From: a virus | Length of the DNA: 64,000 nucleotides | IMG/VR virus record: IMGVR_UViG_3300047094_001400 | Coordinates: 1 to 64,000 of that record | Strand: one strand, 5' to 3' | Part shown: piece after piece, positions 8,748 to 19,380 of the stretch | How the letters are laid out: every line of letters begins with the position of its first letter | How positions within the stretch are numbered: the first letter of the stretch is position 1 | Notes under the pieces: generated by a model | What the model was told of the DNA's origin: nothing | Databases searched by the model: none | The model's input: the letters and a program-made list of their open reading frames with translations, nothing else | Program-made: the position numbers and the translations under genes

Positions 8748-9521
8748 ATGGCTGGATATACATACAGGGAAGTTGTCTATGATATTTGGCAATCCCTAAA
8801 ACAAAACTTTGATGATGGGGAACTTACCATAGCACAGGTACTTTACCATGTCAGCGTTAGTGCTAATAGGCTGAAATTTCAGCACTTAGACAAAGAATAC
8901 AAAGAACAAGGCTCCATTGGTGGAGATTATTTGCGTATTTACTCAAATATTCCTATTCAGGTAAGTAATTCTTCTACCAACCCCAATGTAATTAAGGGGA
9001 ATAAGTACATTATTCTTCCTGCAAGGATACTTGACCTACCAAGAGATGGTGGAATTAAGTTTATTACCTACAATCATTTAGATCCAAACTGCTGTTATGG
9101 TCCCAATCAGGTGAATTTTACAAGAACTACACCTGGTTTTGGTATTCAAAGGCTGTATGCCAATCCGTATGAGAAGCCAAGTGAGGCTAATCCGTACTAT
9201 TATTTGGTGGAGGATGAGGATGGTAATGGTGTTAGGATATATTTATTGGGTATGGAGTGTAGCAATATCAGTACTTTAAGGATTGGTTGCTATTCCTATA
9301 CAACTGCAAGCGATGTAAAGAGCTTAGATGATGTGGTGGACTTGCCTGAACATTTAATTGAAGTGTTAAAATATAATGTAATAAGCCTTGGTAAGTTTGT
9401 TTTATCTACTGCTGATGATAATATTAATGATGGACAGGATACAACAACAGAGGGAGGAATAAGCCGTGCAGAGCAGTTGTATCAACAACAGGTTACTCAA
9501 CAATTACAGGGAGGTAGTTAA
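8748..9521 (+). CDS. Tail connector / ring-type protein (probable)
   Basis: A 257-residue protein. It begins with helices (YREVVYDIWQSLKQNF, ISV-type TIAQVLYHVSVSANRLKF) followed by a Pro/Tyr-rich beta domain and a C-terminal acidic and Gln-rich tail. The next gene has the same size and layout, so the pair probably builds successive rings between portal and tail, as in podovirus-like phages. The evidence is length, pairing and position upstream of the 1550-residue tail protein. The start follows a promoter by only a few bases. Confidence 0.6.
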   Translation: MAGYTYREVVYDIWQSLKQNFDDGELTIAQVLYHVSVSANRLKFQHLDKEYKEQGSIGGDYLRIYSNIPIQVSNSSTNPNVIKGNKYIILPARILDLPRDGGIKFITYNHLDPNCCYGPNQVNFTRTTPGFGIQRLYANPYEKPSEANPYYYLVEDEDGNGVRIYLLGMECSNISTLRIGCYSYTTASDVKSLDDVVDLPEHLIEVLKYNVISLGKFVLSTADDNINDGQDTTTEGGISRAEQLYQQQVTQQLQGGS

Positions 9522-9523
9522 TT

Positions 9524-10288
9524 ATGGAATGGAGTGATGTTATTACCGCTGACGATATTATATCTGAAGTGAGTATGATGCTTGACGATGCTGATATGAG
9601 TAGAGGTTTAAGCCGTGGGTACTATATGAATAGTGTTCAAAGGGCTTTTGAGGACTTGAATTTGCAGTCGTTTATGACTATCAAGACTATTGACATTGAA
9701 CTTAAGCCAGGTAGATTCACTTTGGATATGCCTTCTGATAGTTTCAATATCCGTGAGATGTATATGCACAATGGTGTGTGTTGTCAGCCGGGTGGAGAAA
9801 TGGCAGTAGTTCATTGGAAAAGACTTTACAATAATAGCCAAGGTGGTCCGGGATATACTGCTGCAAAGAAAGATAATCAGGCACAGGATTACTACTTCAA
9901 TGCTGATGGATTTGGAAGCGATATTAATGGTCTTGGATATACTACTTACTTTGCCAATATTGAAAATAGGTTGATAATGCTTAGTAGTCCGTGTTTGGAG
10001 TATAGGTATTTGAGATTGGTTTACAATAGTATGGGTGGAGAGATAGGTGATAAGTTAGAGATACCAAGAGTAGTTCGTGAGTGCATTACTTTAATGACCG
10101 CTAAGAGGGTCTGTATGGCACTTATGGCTCGGGATGATAAGAAGTATCGGGTATTGTACCAAGTAATCACTAATGACTTAGATTCGCCAAGAGATGGTGC
10201 TTTAGCAAGAGCCAAGGTATTTCTTGTCAGAATGGGAACTTGGAAGAGAAATGAGTTTAATTTAAGAAACGAAACCGCAAAGTTTTAA
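9524..10288 (+). CDS. Tail connector / ring-type protein (probable)
   Basis: A 254-residue protein starting two bases after the upstream stop. Its N-terminal helices (DDIISEVSMMLDDADMSRGL) are followed by a segment with MNSVQRAFEDLNLQSFMTIK and a beta part with FTLDMPSDSFNIREMYMHNG. This arrangement is what I know from ring or tail-tube-like adaptor proteins of crAss-like and related phages. It ends in a basic stretch. The call is a family-level impression plus gene order. Confidence 0.6.
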   Translation: MEWSDVITADDIISEVSMMLDDADMSRGLSRGYYMNSVQRAFEDLNLQSFMTIKTIDIELKPGRFTLDMPSDSFNIREMYMHNGVCCQPGGEMAVVHWKRLYNNSQGGPGYTAAKKDNQAQDYYFNADGFGSDINGLGYTTYFANIENRLIMLSSPCLEYRYLRLVYNSMGGEIGDKLEIPRVVRECITLMTAKRVCMALMARDDKKYRVLYQVITNDLDSPRDGALARAKVFLVRMGTWKRNEFNLRNETAKF

Positions 10289-10291
10289 CAG

Positions 10292-13200
10292 ATGCCATTA
10301 CCAATACACAATCAACAGAATACACAGTTAGATGTTAAGGCATTTAACAAGGGTGCTCAATACAGCATAGAGGAGCAGTTCCTTGGACAAAGTGATAGTG
10401 GTGCTTATATTGATGCAGAGAATATGCGTCCTACTGGATTGAAAGAGGATGAAATGGCTTTGCAGAGAATTGATGGGGAGGACAAGATTTATGTGAGTGA
10501 GGATAATAGTTGCTTAAATTATTATGGTGGTACTTTTGCAAATGGAGAGTGGAGATGCTTGGGTACTATGTATGTTAAGGACAATATAGTTGAATTGTGG
10601 TGTGATGAGAACCAAATCGAGGCTCCATTCATAAGAATTAACGGGCAGATTTGTGCAGCAAGTCCACAACTACCTTTGGACATTGACTTTCCTGTTCAGT
10701 TCCATTGGAATAATACCTGTTTAGGTGGAGAGATTTATATTACCGACAACAATACTCCTCCTATTATCCTGAATGTGCAGGATATGATTGATAATAGTAC
10801 AGCACCTAATTGTACTGAAAAATACTTCAATGAGTTCGATAGGAGGAGATATGAAATTAATACACAGATTCCTCCACATATACTATCTTTTGTTGAATTG
10901 ACTGCTAATCCTGGTTATCCAGGTGCAACGGTTTATGGTGCAGGAGGGTTAAAAGTTGGTATGTATTCCTATTCTTTTAGGTATGTAACCAAGGATGGAG
11001 ATAGAACTGCGTGGACAAATGTTACGCCTACGATACCTGTTCCGGTAAATATAAATGCAGATAGTAATCAATATCCGTACATAAAGACTTATGGTGCAGA
11101 CCCAAGTACTCAAACAAAGTATGGAATTGTACTGAATTTCAGGGCTCAAAATGACTTGAACTTTGACTATATTGAGATTAAGAGGTATAGTTACAATACG
11201 GGAGTTCCGGTTGGGTTTACTCCAAGTGCGGAGTTGATAGGTACTTTGTCATTGGTTGATGGGGAAAACTCAATAAGATATATCCTTGACATAGGGGCTG
11301 TTGGGGAACCAATTACGGATGAAGAGGACACTACTACTTTTGCCCCGATTAAGGCTGCAAAAACGATAAGGTACTTTGAGAATAGATTGTATTTGATGAA
11401 TATCAAGTATGAATCTATGGACTTTACACCCTCGTTTGTTTCATATCCTCCTGCAAGTCCAAGACCCAATATGTTTCCTGTTATGGCTCCATTGGGAACG
11501 GTTGGCTACAATGATGCCTACAATACTACCTATCACAGGAGTTATTTCCGTGGGGAGAAGTATGGTTTTGCGGTAGGATTTTGGAATAACTTAATGGGCA
11601 AAACTTTTGCTACGAAAGTTCCTAACTTTACCAATTACCAAATGCCTGAACGCAGGGATGAGGCAAGTGCATTGACAGGAACTTTTAGTTATACTGCAAG
11701 TGGTGCTACTACTTTGCCTACTGCTGTTGTTTATTCTACAAATAGCGATGCCCCTTGCCACGAAACATATACTCTTAGGAATGCAATAACAAAAGATGAT
11801 TGCTGTTCATTTAAGAATATATCGTGTGAAGGTAATAAAGATGATTCATGTGATGCTCCACTTGGATTTAATAATATGCCAAGTTATTGTGGTGGGTGTG
11901 GGATAGCACCTGAACCATATGACGCAAGTGATATAGGTTATCAACCTCTTACTCCCATTGGCGAATCAGACCCTAATGTATCAGGACATGACTATGTAAT
12001 AAATACCCGTGTTGAGAATACTTGTACTAACCTTGGTGATTATCATCCTGCTGGGTTTGCACCTGAATACTTTGCCTTAGGAATGGCATTGAATGGTATT
12101 GATACAAGTTTATTGCCAACAAACATTCAGGCATTTTCGGTACTTAGAACAAGACCTGCAGGTAGAGTTGTATTTCAGGGAATAGGTGGCTACTATCTTT
12201 ATCCGAATCCGGGTGGTGATACCGACCCTGCATATAAGGCTGTAAACAAATTGTGGTTTTATGGGTTTGAGGGTACTTCAAGAGCAGGATTAATAAGTCA
12301 GGCAATTATCAATCAAATAGGTGCTAATGCAGGTGGGCAATATGAGGCTCAATTAGTTTCTCCTGTTGGTTTGTTTTCTGAAATTCCACACGGAGAAAAT
12401 AGAACTTTTCTTGGAGGCAAAGACATTATTGATATGTGTTTGTATCCAAGATTCTACGAGGACAATGCTACAATAAATCTTACTCCTGACCCAACAAGCA
12501 CAGGTGGATATATTCAGTTTGGAAAGTGGAGGAATGCAGGTTTCCCGGGTTCAGGATGGACTACGATTCTATCAACAAATAAAGCGAGTTTTGTTATTAA
12601 CGAGTTTAGAAACGCAAATAACTCTGCTACAAATACAAGCGGTGTTGGTGCTGAGTATGTAGGTGATAGAGGGAATCAGTATTTTGTGCTTGGTACGAGC
12701 ATAGATGTTTATGGTGTTCAAAGCGTTGGCTTAAATGCTTGTGATAATGCTTATGATAGTGGCGATTTAAAGTCATTTCATGAACCTTGGTACAATATCA
12801 ATATTGTTGACACCTTAGCGAATGTTGCTCAGGGAGATATTACTACCTACTACGATACAGGTGCATATCAGAAACTAAAATCTTGGGTGGGCACTTACAC
12901 TCCAACTTCTGCTACATTCCAACTTGCAGGGGATGAAAGATGGGAAGATGTAAGACCATATATTGCTAATACATATACAAATTTTTCATCGATTGATACA
13001 AACACAATAAACTCAATACTTGAAATTGAGTTGCCAAATGGCACTATTCAATATTGGTTGAATGCTGATAATGTGTCAAATGCAAATATTGATTTAATGA
13101 TTCCGTCTTTGCCTTATACAATAGGAACAAATACTCCTGGTGGTAGTAAAGATGGAGTAACTATTTCAGGTTTTTACAGAGTTTTATTTGCCTCTCCAAG

Positions 13201-14944
13201 AACTTTTGTAATTGTGTTTACGGCAGGCTCAACTCCAATGACCCCACAAACCGACAGCAAAATTTACATTAAGTACGACAATGAAGTGCCTATTCGTGCT
13301 TATGGTGGAGATGCTTATACAGGAGATGATGTAGGTTGCTTTGTAGATAGACAAGTTCCTAATGGGGGTGGAAATCCGAATAATACAGGTACAAGCAGTC
13401 CGCTACCTATGAACCTTGGTTTGCCTTATTATGAGGTTCAGATAAACCCAAGAATGTTTATTACTCAGGATGCAAGGGGTGGAATATTAACAAACAAAAT
13501 TCAAGATTGCAGTAAAGTAAAAAGCGATTGGGTGCGTCAAATGATTGCACTATTCAATGTAGAAAGTAGGGTTCATGTAGCATACTTCCACGAGGTTGCT
13601 AAATTAGACCCACCACAATTTCAAATGGGTAAGTTCTTTCCTGCGACAAACTACATTATGCGTCCTAATGAGTGGGAAACAACGGTTGAGGATGATAACT
13701 TCTGTGGGGGTGCAGGGATTATTTACGATACCTACAAGTCAGACTACCCAAGCGAGTGGCTTTATTGGAAATATGGTGGTTACAGATATCAACCTCAGTA
13801 CAATATTGACTATATGCACATTCAGAATGTAGTTATATGGACAACAAAGCCTACTACTGGATACAGAGAACTTACAGAATTTTGTTCAAGGGTTGCGTAT
13901 AGCGAAAGGAGAGATATTGCAAGGGTAGATAGTCCTGGCATAAGAACTTTCAGTCCGGCAAATATCTATGACATTGAGGACCAATCAGGCGAAATAAAGT
14001 ACGCTTGGAGTGCTTTAGGTGGAAACAAGGGGAACAACCTTTATGCTGTTACCGACAGAGGTGTTTGTCTTTTAATTACAGAGGACGTGCTTATTCGTGA
14101 TGCAACCTCCGAGCAAATTGCCATGGGATTGACTACTGAAAACAATGTAATTAGTGGTCAGTATTGGATAAGCAAGGAAATCGGAATGAATGATGAGGCT
14201 TGGCGGTCAAGGTCAGAGTACAATAATGCCTTGTATTTTATCAATAGAACAAGTGCATATCTGCTTGAAGATAACCAACTTACGGATATTGCAAGGGAGT
14301 TTTCTTACTTTGCAAGAATCAATCCATTCCTAAAACAAACTACACTTGGATATGAAACTTGGCTTACAAGTCTTTATGATGTCAAGTATGGGGAGTATTG
14401 GGTTCAGATTCAGGCAGGTAATGCTTCTGAAGAACCAATAGACAACTTGTTTATTTTCAGTAGAAAAAACAAAGCGTGGAACGGAACTTACTCACACAGA
14501 TATGACCAATACCTAAGTTTTGACAATCAGACTTACGGAATGGGTAGATGGGCAGATGGTGGTGAGGCAGTTACTTTTGTCTTAGATACGGGAGACCAAA
14601 TTAACGACAATCCAATTCAAGCAAGGGTAATTCAGTCAAGTGCCAAGAATCAGATACTTGCAAAAGAATTTCAGGGCGTAAGGGTAGTTTCAAACCAAGT
14701 TCCTTTAAGGGTTAATTTCTATGACAACCTGCAACAATACTTGTCTGGTAATATTCAAACGAGTGTATTACAAGCCAATCTTCGTGATTATGGTTCAGGT
14801 TGGGAGCAGTACATAGGCAGAAAAACGGTTGTTGGGAATGACAATCGCATGCAGGGAACTTCCATTGTTTATGAAATAATATTCCAAGGAACAGGGGATT
14901 TCAAGATAGTGAGTTCGGGAATTTATTGGAAACCTTTGGTTTAA
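10292..14944 (+). CDS. Large tail (muzzle/stabilisation-like) protein
   Basis: A 1550-residue protein that dominates the tail region. The N-terminus carries a segment with GAYIDAENMRP, common at the start of large podoviral tail hub proteins. Most of the chain is beta-rich, Asn/Thr/Tyr/Gly-heavy and has a Cys-rich patch near 495-545 (CSFKNISCEG, YCGGCG). Residues about 1225-1440 hold repeated short beta motifs (NLYAVTDRGVCLLI, YNNALYFINRTSAYLL, NLFIFSRKNKAWNG) that look like propeller blades. Size, position and beta content fit the tail muzzle or hub rather than a tape measure; there is no long coiled coil. Confidence 0.65.
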   Translation: MPLPIHNQQNTQLDVKAFNKGAQYSIEEQFLGQSDSGAYIDAENMRPTGLKEDEMALQRIDGEDKIYVSEDNSCLNYYGGTFANGEWRCLGTMYVKDNIVELWCDENQIEAPFIRINGQICAASPQLPLDIDFPVQFHWNNTCLGGEIYITDNNTPPIILNVQDMIDNSTAPNCTEKYFNEFDRRRYEINTQIPPHILSFVELTANPGYPGATVYGAGGLKVGMYSYSFRYVTKDGDRTAWTNVTPTIPVPVNINADSNQYPYIKTYGADPSTQTKYGIVLNFRAQNDLNFDYIEIKRYSYNTGVPVGFTPSAELIGTLSLVDGENSIRYILDIGAVGEPITDEEDTTTFAPIKAAKTIRYFENRLYLMNIKYESMDFTPSFVSYPPASPRPNMFPVMAPLGTVGYNDAYNTTYHRSYFRGEKYGFAVGFWNNLMGKTFATKVPNFTNYQMPERRDEASALTGTFSYTASGATTLPTAVVYSTNSDAPCHETYTLRNAITKDDCCSFKNISCEGNKDDSCDAPLGFNNMPSYCGGCGIAPEPYDASDIGYQPLTPIGESDPNVSGHDYVINTRVENTCTNLGDYHPAGFAPEYFALGMALNGIDTSLLPTNIQAFSVLRTRPAGRVVFQGIGGYYLYPNPGGDTDPAYKAVNKLWFYGFEGTSRAGLISQAIINQIGANAGGQYEAQLVSPVGLFSEIPHGENRTFLGGKDIIDMCLYPRFYEDNATINLTPDPTSTGGYIQFGKWRNAGFPGSGWTTILSTNKASFVINEFRNANNSATNTSGVGAEYVGDRGNQYFVLGTSIDVYGVQSVGLNACDNAYDSGDLKSFHEPWYNINIVDTLANVAQGDITTYYDTGAYQKLKSWVGTYTPTSATFQLAGDERWEDVRPYIANTYTNFSSIDTNTINSILEIELPNGTIQYWLNADNVSNANIDLMIPSLPYTIGTNTPGGSKDGVTISGFYRVLFASPRTFVIVFTAGSTPMTPQTDSKIYIKYDNEVPIRAYGGDAYTGDDVGCFVDRQVPNGGGNPNNTGTSSPLPMNLGLPYYEVQINPRMFITQDARGGILTNKIQDCSKVKSDWVRQMIALFNVESRVHVAYFHEVAKLDPPQFQMGKFFPATNYIMRPNEWETTVEDDNFCGGAGIIYDTYKSDYPSEWLYWKYGGYRYQPQYNIDYMHIQNVVIWTTKPTTGYRELTEFCSRVAYSERRDIARVDSPGIRTFSPANIYDIEDQSGEIKYAWSALGGNKGNNLYAVTDRGVCLLITEDVLIRDATSEQIAMGLTTENNVISGQYWISKEIGMNDEAWRSRSEYNNALYFINRTSAYLLEDNQLTDIAREFSYFARINPFLKQTTLGYETWLTSLYDVKYGEYWVQIQAGNASEEPIDNLFIFSRKNKAWNGTYSHRYDQYLSFDNQTYGMGRWADGGEAVTFVLDTGDQINDNPIQARVIQSSAKNQILAKEFQGVRVVSNQVPLRVNFYDNLQQYLSGNIQTSVLQANLRDYGSGWEQYIGRKTVVGNDNRMQGTSIVYEIIFQGTGDFKIVSSGIYWKPLV

Positions 14945-14969
14945 TGTGTAATTTTGGACAAATAAAATA

Positions 14970-14975
14970 AGGAGG
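14970..14975 (+). promoter_or_regulatory. Canonical Shine-Dalgarno AGGAGG
   Basis: AGGAGG five bases before the ATG at 14981. It is worth noting because almost no other gene in this window has such a site, as is usual for Bacteroidota. It decides the start of the internal virion protein gene. Confidence 0.7.
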
Positions 14976-14980
14976 AAATT

Positions 14981-15745
14981 ATGCCATTACCATTAGTAGC
15001 ATTAGCCGCAGCCCCAAAAATACTTGGGGCATTAGGAGCGATAAAAGGAGTTGCAGGTGCCGCAGGTGCCGCAGGTGCCGCAGGTGGTGGTGGTGCACTT
15101 CCAACCGCAGTTGGTGGTGCTCAACTTCTTTTGGGCAATATTCAACGGGCAAAGGCTAAGAAAATGCAACCCGGACAAGAAGATCCAATGCAAGTAACGG
15201 CTATGCAGGAGTATCAGCGTAGGGCGAATAATGCTATGACGGGTGCGAATATCAGCAATCAGATGCGTGATTTAGCACAAATGCAGGGTGCAGGAATTAA
15301 GGCATTAAGTCGTGGTGGTAATATCAATCAGTTTGGTCAGGTATCAAGAATGCAGAGTAAGGCTTTGAATGATATTTTGGCACAGGGACAACAAACGGAA
15401 TTGAGTTATAGAAATATGTTTAACCAAGCACTTGAATCTGTTGCTGACCGTAGAATGAGAGTTCAAAGTAAGGCTGCGGATGCTATGAATATGAGGGCTG
15501 AAAAGAATATTGCAGCAGGAACGCAGGGCATTATGGCAGGATTGACTAAGATGGGTGGAGGTTCTACAAGTAGTTCAGCAGGAGGGTCGCAAATGAGAAT
15601 ACCAAAGCCTAACTATAATATCGTTGGAACGGGTGGTGCAGACAGTCCTAATCCTATGTCAATGGAACAAATTAACGCATCAGCAAAAGCCCCTATTCTT
15701 GGATTTGGTGGACAACCACTTAATTTACCTTTGCCATCGAAATAA
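14981..15745 (+). CDS. Internal virion protein (probable)
   Basis: A 254-residue protein with an N-terminal Ala/Gly/Leu-rich hydrophobic segment (about 4-45) containing three perfect copies of an Ala-Gly-Ala unit, then Gln/Met/Arg-rich helices. A hydrophobic glycine zipper at the start followed by amphipathic helices suits a protein ejected with DNA that inserts into the host membrane. It heads a set of three such proteins of rising size (254, 1201, 2542 residues), matching the three ejection proteins of podoviruses in number and order. It has a rare strong Shine-Dalgarno. Confidence 0.6.
   Translation: MPLPLVALAAAPKILGALGAIKGVAGAAGAAGAAGGGGALPTAVGGAQLLLGNIQRAKAKKMQPGQEDPMQVTAMQEYQRRANNAMTGANISNQMRDLAQMQGAGIKALSRGGNINQFGQVSRMQSKALNDILAQGQQTELSYRNMFNQALESVADRRMRVQSKAADAMNMRAEKNIAAGTQGIMAGLTKMGGGSTSSSAGGSQMRIPKPNYNIVGTGGADSPNPMSMEQINASAKAPILGFGGQPLNLPLPSK
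15053..15088 (+). repeat. 9-base tandem repeat inside the internal virion gene
   Basis: GCAGGTGCC occurs three times in tandem with a partial fourth copy. The unit is a multiple of three, so copy changes keep the frame and vary the length of an Ala/Gly stretch. Confidence 0.9.
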
Positions 15746-15772
15746 TTTTTCATCAAACAATAAAGTAGGAAT

Positions 15773-18700
15773 ATGAGTGTAAAGCCAGTAAACGGAGAAT
15801 GCCCTGAAGGATATGTATATGTAGCAGGTGGTGATGATGGTAAAAGTGGAGGTTCTTGTATGAAAAATCCATTTGCTATAAAATCCAACAAAGATGGTGT
15901 GTATGAATACGACAAAAGGACTACAAGTTTTGCAGGTAAATACGCAAAGGCTATTTTGGATAAAATGCCTAAAGAATTAAGAAACGAGGATGTTTACAAT
16001 GATATTATTAACACTTTTGTTTTTTCTAGTTCTTTAAGTAAAAGTTCACCTTTATATGAAGTAATACAATTAACCAATCAAGGTGATGTTGCAGGATTAA
16101 ATAAGATTTTGTCAGACATCTCTTCTGGTAATAACACAAAACATCTTGATTACCAAATTAATTCTTGGAATGAATTTGGAAACAATAGAAAAGATAACAT
16201 TAAAAAAGCAAGTGATTTTCCTGCTATTACAGAAATACAATATCCGTACCCAAGAAGTAGCGAAAAAAGCAAAAAAGAAATTGATGCTGAAAATTTTTAT
16301 CAAACAAACCCTAAAAGTAGGTTTGCTGGAATAACAGGAGAAGAAATAAATCCTAATAACTACGGAACGGCCAGAAGTGCTTCAGGTGCAATAACAAATC
16401 CATCTAAAGGGCTTACACCTTTCCAGACCCCCAGAGGATTCGAGTCTAATTTATTTGACAATCCTGGTATTACAGTTGATTCAGAAACACAAAATAGAAT
16501 AAATTTTAACCAACAAAGAATTTCAGACATTCAAAAACTTTCTGAAGGTATAAGAAATCAAATAGATTCTGGAATAGGCACTGATGGTAAAAAACTAAAT
16601 AATAAAGAATTAGAATCTTTAAGGTTACAACTTAAAGAAAATGATGAAGCATTAATTAATTCGAGAAGCGAACTTAGGCCTGCTGGGCAATCAATGCCTT
16701 TAGGAGTTTCACAATCTTTGGGCGTTAATCAATTTCCTCAATCACAACAACAAACTCCTCCTGCACAGTCTGTAATCCCTCCTGCAAATCCACAGGGTCA
16801 GGTAGAATTTATGCAACAACAGGCACAACAAATGCCTGTACCGAATGAGGTTTTAAGTAGGACACAATTGCCTCCAATGGCAAGTAATATGCCCGAAGCG
16901 GAACAACAAGTTGGAATGCAAGAGGAAATGCCACAAGATAATGGCAGTATATTCCAAAGGCTAAGAAACCTATTTTCAGGGAAACAACCACAATCACCAC
17001 AGCCAAGTGTTGCTCCACAAGTAACACCACAGACTACTCAGCAACAACCTGTTGATAACAGAATTATGGGTGGAGGTGCAGGTGATGGTAGTGCTATGGG
17101 TCAAACTACAATGCCTATAAATACTCCAATAGATAATCGTGTTATGGGAGGCGGTGCAGGAGGTGGTAGTGCTATGAATGAAATGATGCCCAAGGAGTTT
17201 CAAAATGCACAGAACCTTGGTCAGCAAGTTACTCAACCCGGAATGTTTGGAGGTGGTAAAAGTGATGGTGGTTCAATGGGTCAAAGTGCAACAACGGGTT
17301 TAAGCGGTGCTTTTGCTAATGCAGGAGAATCCCCTATTGGAACCACAGGTGCTGTTGCAGGTACTACAAATGTGAATACGGGTGCTTTGCCACAAAATGT
17401 TGTAGATAATGCCACCCAAACACAAACTACTATTCCGACAGAAACAGGCACACAACCCACAGGACAAGTAGCAGGGCAAGGCACTCAAGCAGGTGCTCAA
17501 ACAGGTGCTCAAGCAGGTACCGGCACCAAACCTCCTCCACTTGCTACTCCGGGAATTGTTGGCGGTGGAAATACTTTCTCTCCCCAATTTATTGCAGGAG
17601 GTGGAAGTGGTGGTGGATTAGATGTTCGTGTTCTACCTGGTCAAGTAGTTACAACAACAGATGAAAAAGGTCAAAAAAGTAAATCTATTCAAGACCTTAT
17701 AGAAATTGGCGGTACAGGGTTTGACGATGAAGTATTGGCTCGGAAACTTCGCAGACAGGCTGCAATGCCTGACTTGAAGAACGAGGACTACTACCCAAAT
17801 CAACCTTTTACTCAGGCTCAAACTGCTTGGGGAGACCCTATCTTTTCAGGAGCAGGTGCTTTATTCCCAATGGCGGCTTACGATGCACAGCGTAAGGCAC
17901 GGGCACAAGCGGAAATTGATGAGGCAAAACGGAATGTAATGCAAATCAAAATTCCTGAAATAAAAACAGGTGCTTATGTTCAAAGGTTTAGGGATGGTTA
18001 TACCCAAGAAGTAATGGCTTTGGTAGATGAAGCCACTAAGGCAACTGGAGGCAATAGAAAAAAAGCATATCAATATTTAACTCAAACAGGCAAACTTGAT
18101 GCGTTACAGAATAGATATGAAGGTGTTGCACGGAGTATAGACCAAACAGCAGATAGGGCAAAAGAATTCTTGAAAAATGCTCAAGAAAAATCTACTACAA
18201 TGTATTTCTCTCCTGAAGGTGTAAGGGCGGCAACTAACTTTATGAATGGCATGGATGCGTTTTCTAAAGGGGAAATTACGCCTGACCAACTTAATCAGTT
18301 AGAACAGCAATTTAGAACTGCTGAAAGGTGGGATAATTACAAAGAAAGAAACATGAAGTTGCTTACAGCAGATGAAAAAATACCTACTGCTGAACAAATG
18401 AATGCACAACCAAGTCAAGAGGATATGGCATCATACCAAGAGCAATTAAAACTTCCTAATGCAACAGAAGATTATCAAACATGGATATTCGTTAAGAAGT
18501 ACAGCGATTTGAATAAGCAGAAAGTGTTGGATGGTATCGTCTTGCCATTCTTCTCGCAGAACCCTACTGCAATGGAGCAATTAGCAAATGAAAATGAAAC
18601 TCCAGAACAAACAGCAAATAGAATTGCTGATAGCATTGTTGCTTTGCGTGGTAGACAAATTGAAGTAGGTCAAAGGGAAAAGAATCCGAGTGCGAGAACG

Positions 18701-19378
18701 AATATCAACATCACTTCCGTTGGAACAACAACAGAAGAACCTTATTACGAAACAATAAATGCCAAGCGTGATGAGATTATTGGTGGCACAAAAGATGCAA
18801 TAGACAAAATAAATAAATCAAACTTGCAAGGGCAACAAAGAGCAGGTGCTTTACAAGGAGCATTCAAAAATATGTTCCGTGGAATTTCAGACCAAGGTGA
18901 AGTTACAAAAGGTTATGTTGGATTTGAACCTGTTAATGTTAAGCCATACAATTTCAAAGTTCAACCATCATTGCTTGGTGAGTATGTTATTTTTGATGAA
19001 AAAACTAAATCATTCAGAAAATCAACTCCAACAGACTTCCCAGAATTAGATGCTAAAAACTTTGAAACAACAGCAGCAGGTGGGAATTTGACAGGTCAGG
19101 AAATTGTACTTATGACGCCTAATGGTAAACTTGTTCCTTGGGATTCTAAAGATATTCCTGCCGGAAGTGAATTGTTTGTAAAACAAAAAATAACTATTGA
19201 TTATGTGCCAAAAGGAATAAACCCTTCCACGAGTGCAACAATGGCAGCAAAATCAAAAACTGTTTACTCAATAGGTCCAATTACTCAGAACTTCAAAGTT
19301 GCGGACGAAACATTCCAAAGATTTACAAAAGAAGAATCAACCAAAGGTGAAGGACAACCTTTTAAATTCGGTAAATAA
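15773..19378 (+). CDS. Large internal virion protein, 1201 residues
   Basis: The N-terminal 240 residues form a mixed domain, including GECPEGYVYVAGGDDGKSGG with paired Cys. Residues about 300-620 are disordered, Gln/Pro/Gly/Thr-rich and contain near-duplicate units reading DNRIMGGGAGDGSAM and DNRVMGGGAGGGSAM, then a GAQ/TGAQ run. The C-terminal half is helical and charged with long predicted coiled regions (about 690-950) and ends in a beta part. No enzyme motif is evident. It lies between the small hydrophobic virion protein and the 2542-residue protein, with three bases to the latter, so the three are made together and probably packaged in the head or ejected. Confidence 0.6.
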   Translation: MSVKPVNGECPEGYVYVAGGDDGKSGGSCMKNPFAIKSNKDGVYEYDKRTTSFAGKYAKAILDKMPKELRNEDVYNDIINTFVFSSSLSKSSPLYEVIQLTNQGDVAGLNKILSDISSGNNTKHLDYQINSWNEFGNNRKDNIKKASDFPAITEIQYPYPRSSEKSKKEIDAENFYQTNPKSRFAGITGEEINPNNYGTARSASGAITNPSKGLTPFQTPRGFESNLFDNPGITVDSETQNRINFNQQRISDIQKLSEGIRNQIDSGIGTDGKKLNNKELESLRLQLKENDEALINSRSELRPAGQSMPLGVSQSLGVNQFPQSQQQTPPAQSVIPPANPQGQVEFMQQQAQQMPVPNEVLSRTQLPPMASNMPEAEQQVGMQEEMPQDNGSIFQRLRNLFSGKQPQSPQPSVAPQVTPQTTQQQPVDNRIMGGGAGDGSAMGQTTMPINTPIDNRVMGGGAGGGSAMNEMMPKEFQNAQNLGQQVTQPGMFGGGKSDGGSMGQSATTGLSGAFANAGESPIGTTGAVAGTTNVNTGALPQNVVDNATQTQTTIPTETGTQPTGQVAGQGTQAGAQTGAQAGTGTKPPPLATPGIVGGGNTFSPQFIAGGGSGGGLDVRVLPGQVVTTTDEKGQKSKSIQDLIEIGGTGFDDEVLARKLRRQAAMPDLKNEDYYPNQPFTQAQTAWGDPIFSGAGALFPMAAYDAQRKARAQAEIDEAKRNVMQIKIPEIKTGAYVQRFRDGYTQEVMALVDEATKATGGNRKKAYQYLTQTGKLDALQNRYEGVARSIDQTADRAKEFLKNAQEKSTTMYFSPEGVRAATNFMNGMDAFSKGEITPDQLNQLEQQFRTAERWDNYKERNMKLLTADEKIPTAEQMNAQPSQEDMASYQEQLKLPNATEDYQTWIFVKKYSDLNKQKVLDGIVLPFFSQNPTAMEQLANENETPEQTANRIADSIVALRGRQIEVGQREKNPSARTNINITSVGTTTEEPYYETINAKRDEIIGGTKDAIDKINKSNLQGQQRAGALQGAFKNMFRGISDQGEVTKGYVGFEPVNVKPYNFKVQPSLLGEYVIFDEKTKSFRKSTPTDFPELDAKNFETTAAGGNLTGQEIVLMTPNGKLVPWDSKDIPAGSELFVKQKITIDYVPKGINPSTSATMAAKSKTVYSIGPITQNFKVADETFQRFTKEESTKGEGQPFKFGK

Positions 19379-19380
19379 CA

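Noticed and set aside
15053-15088. Tandem repeat as a phase-variation switch
   Set aside because: Unit length of nine keeps the frame, so copy change cannot turn the gene off; only length variation is possible.
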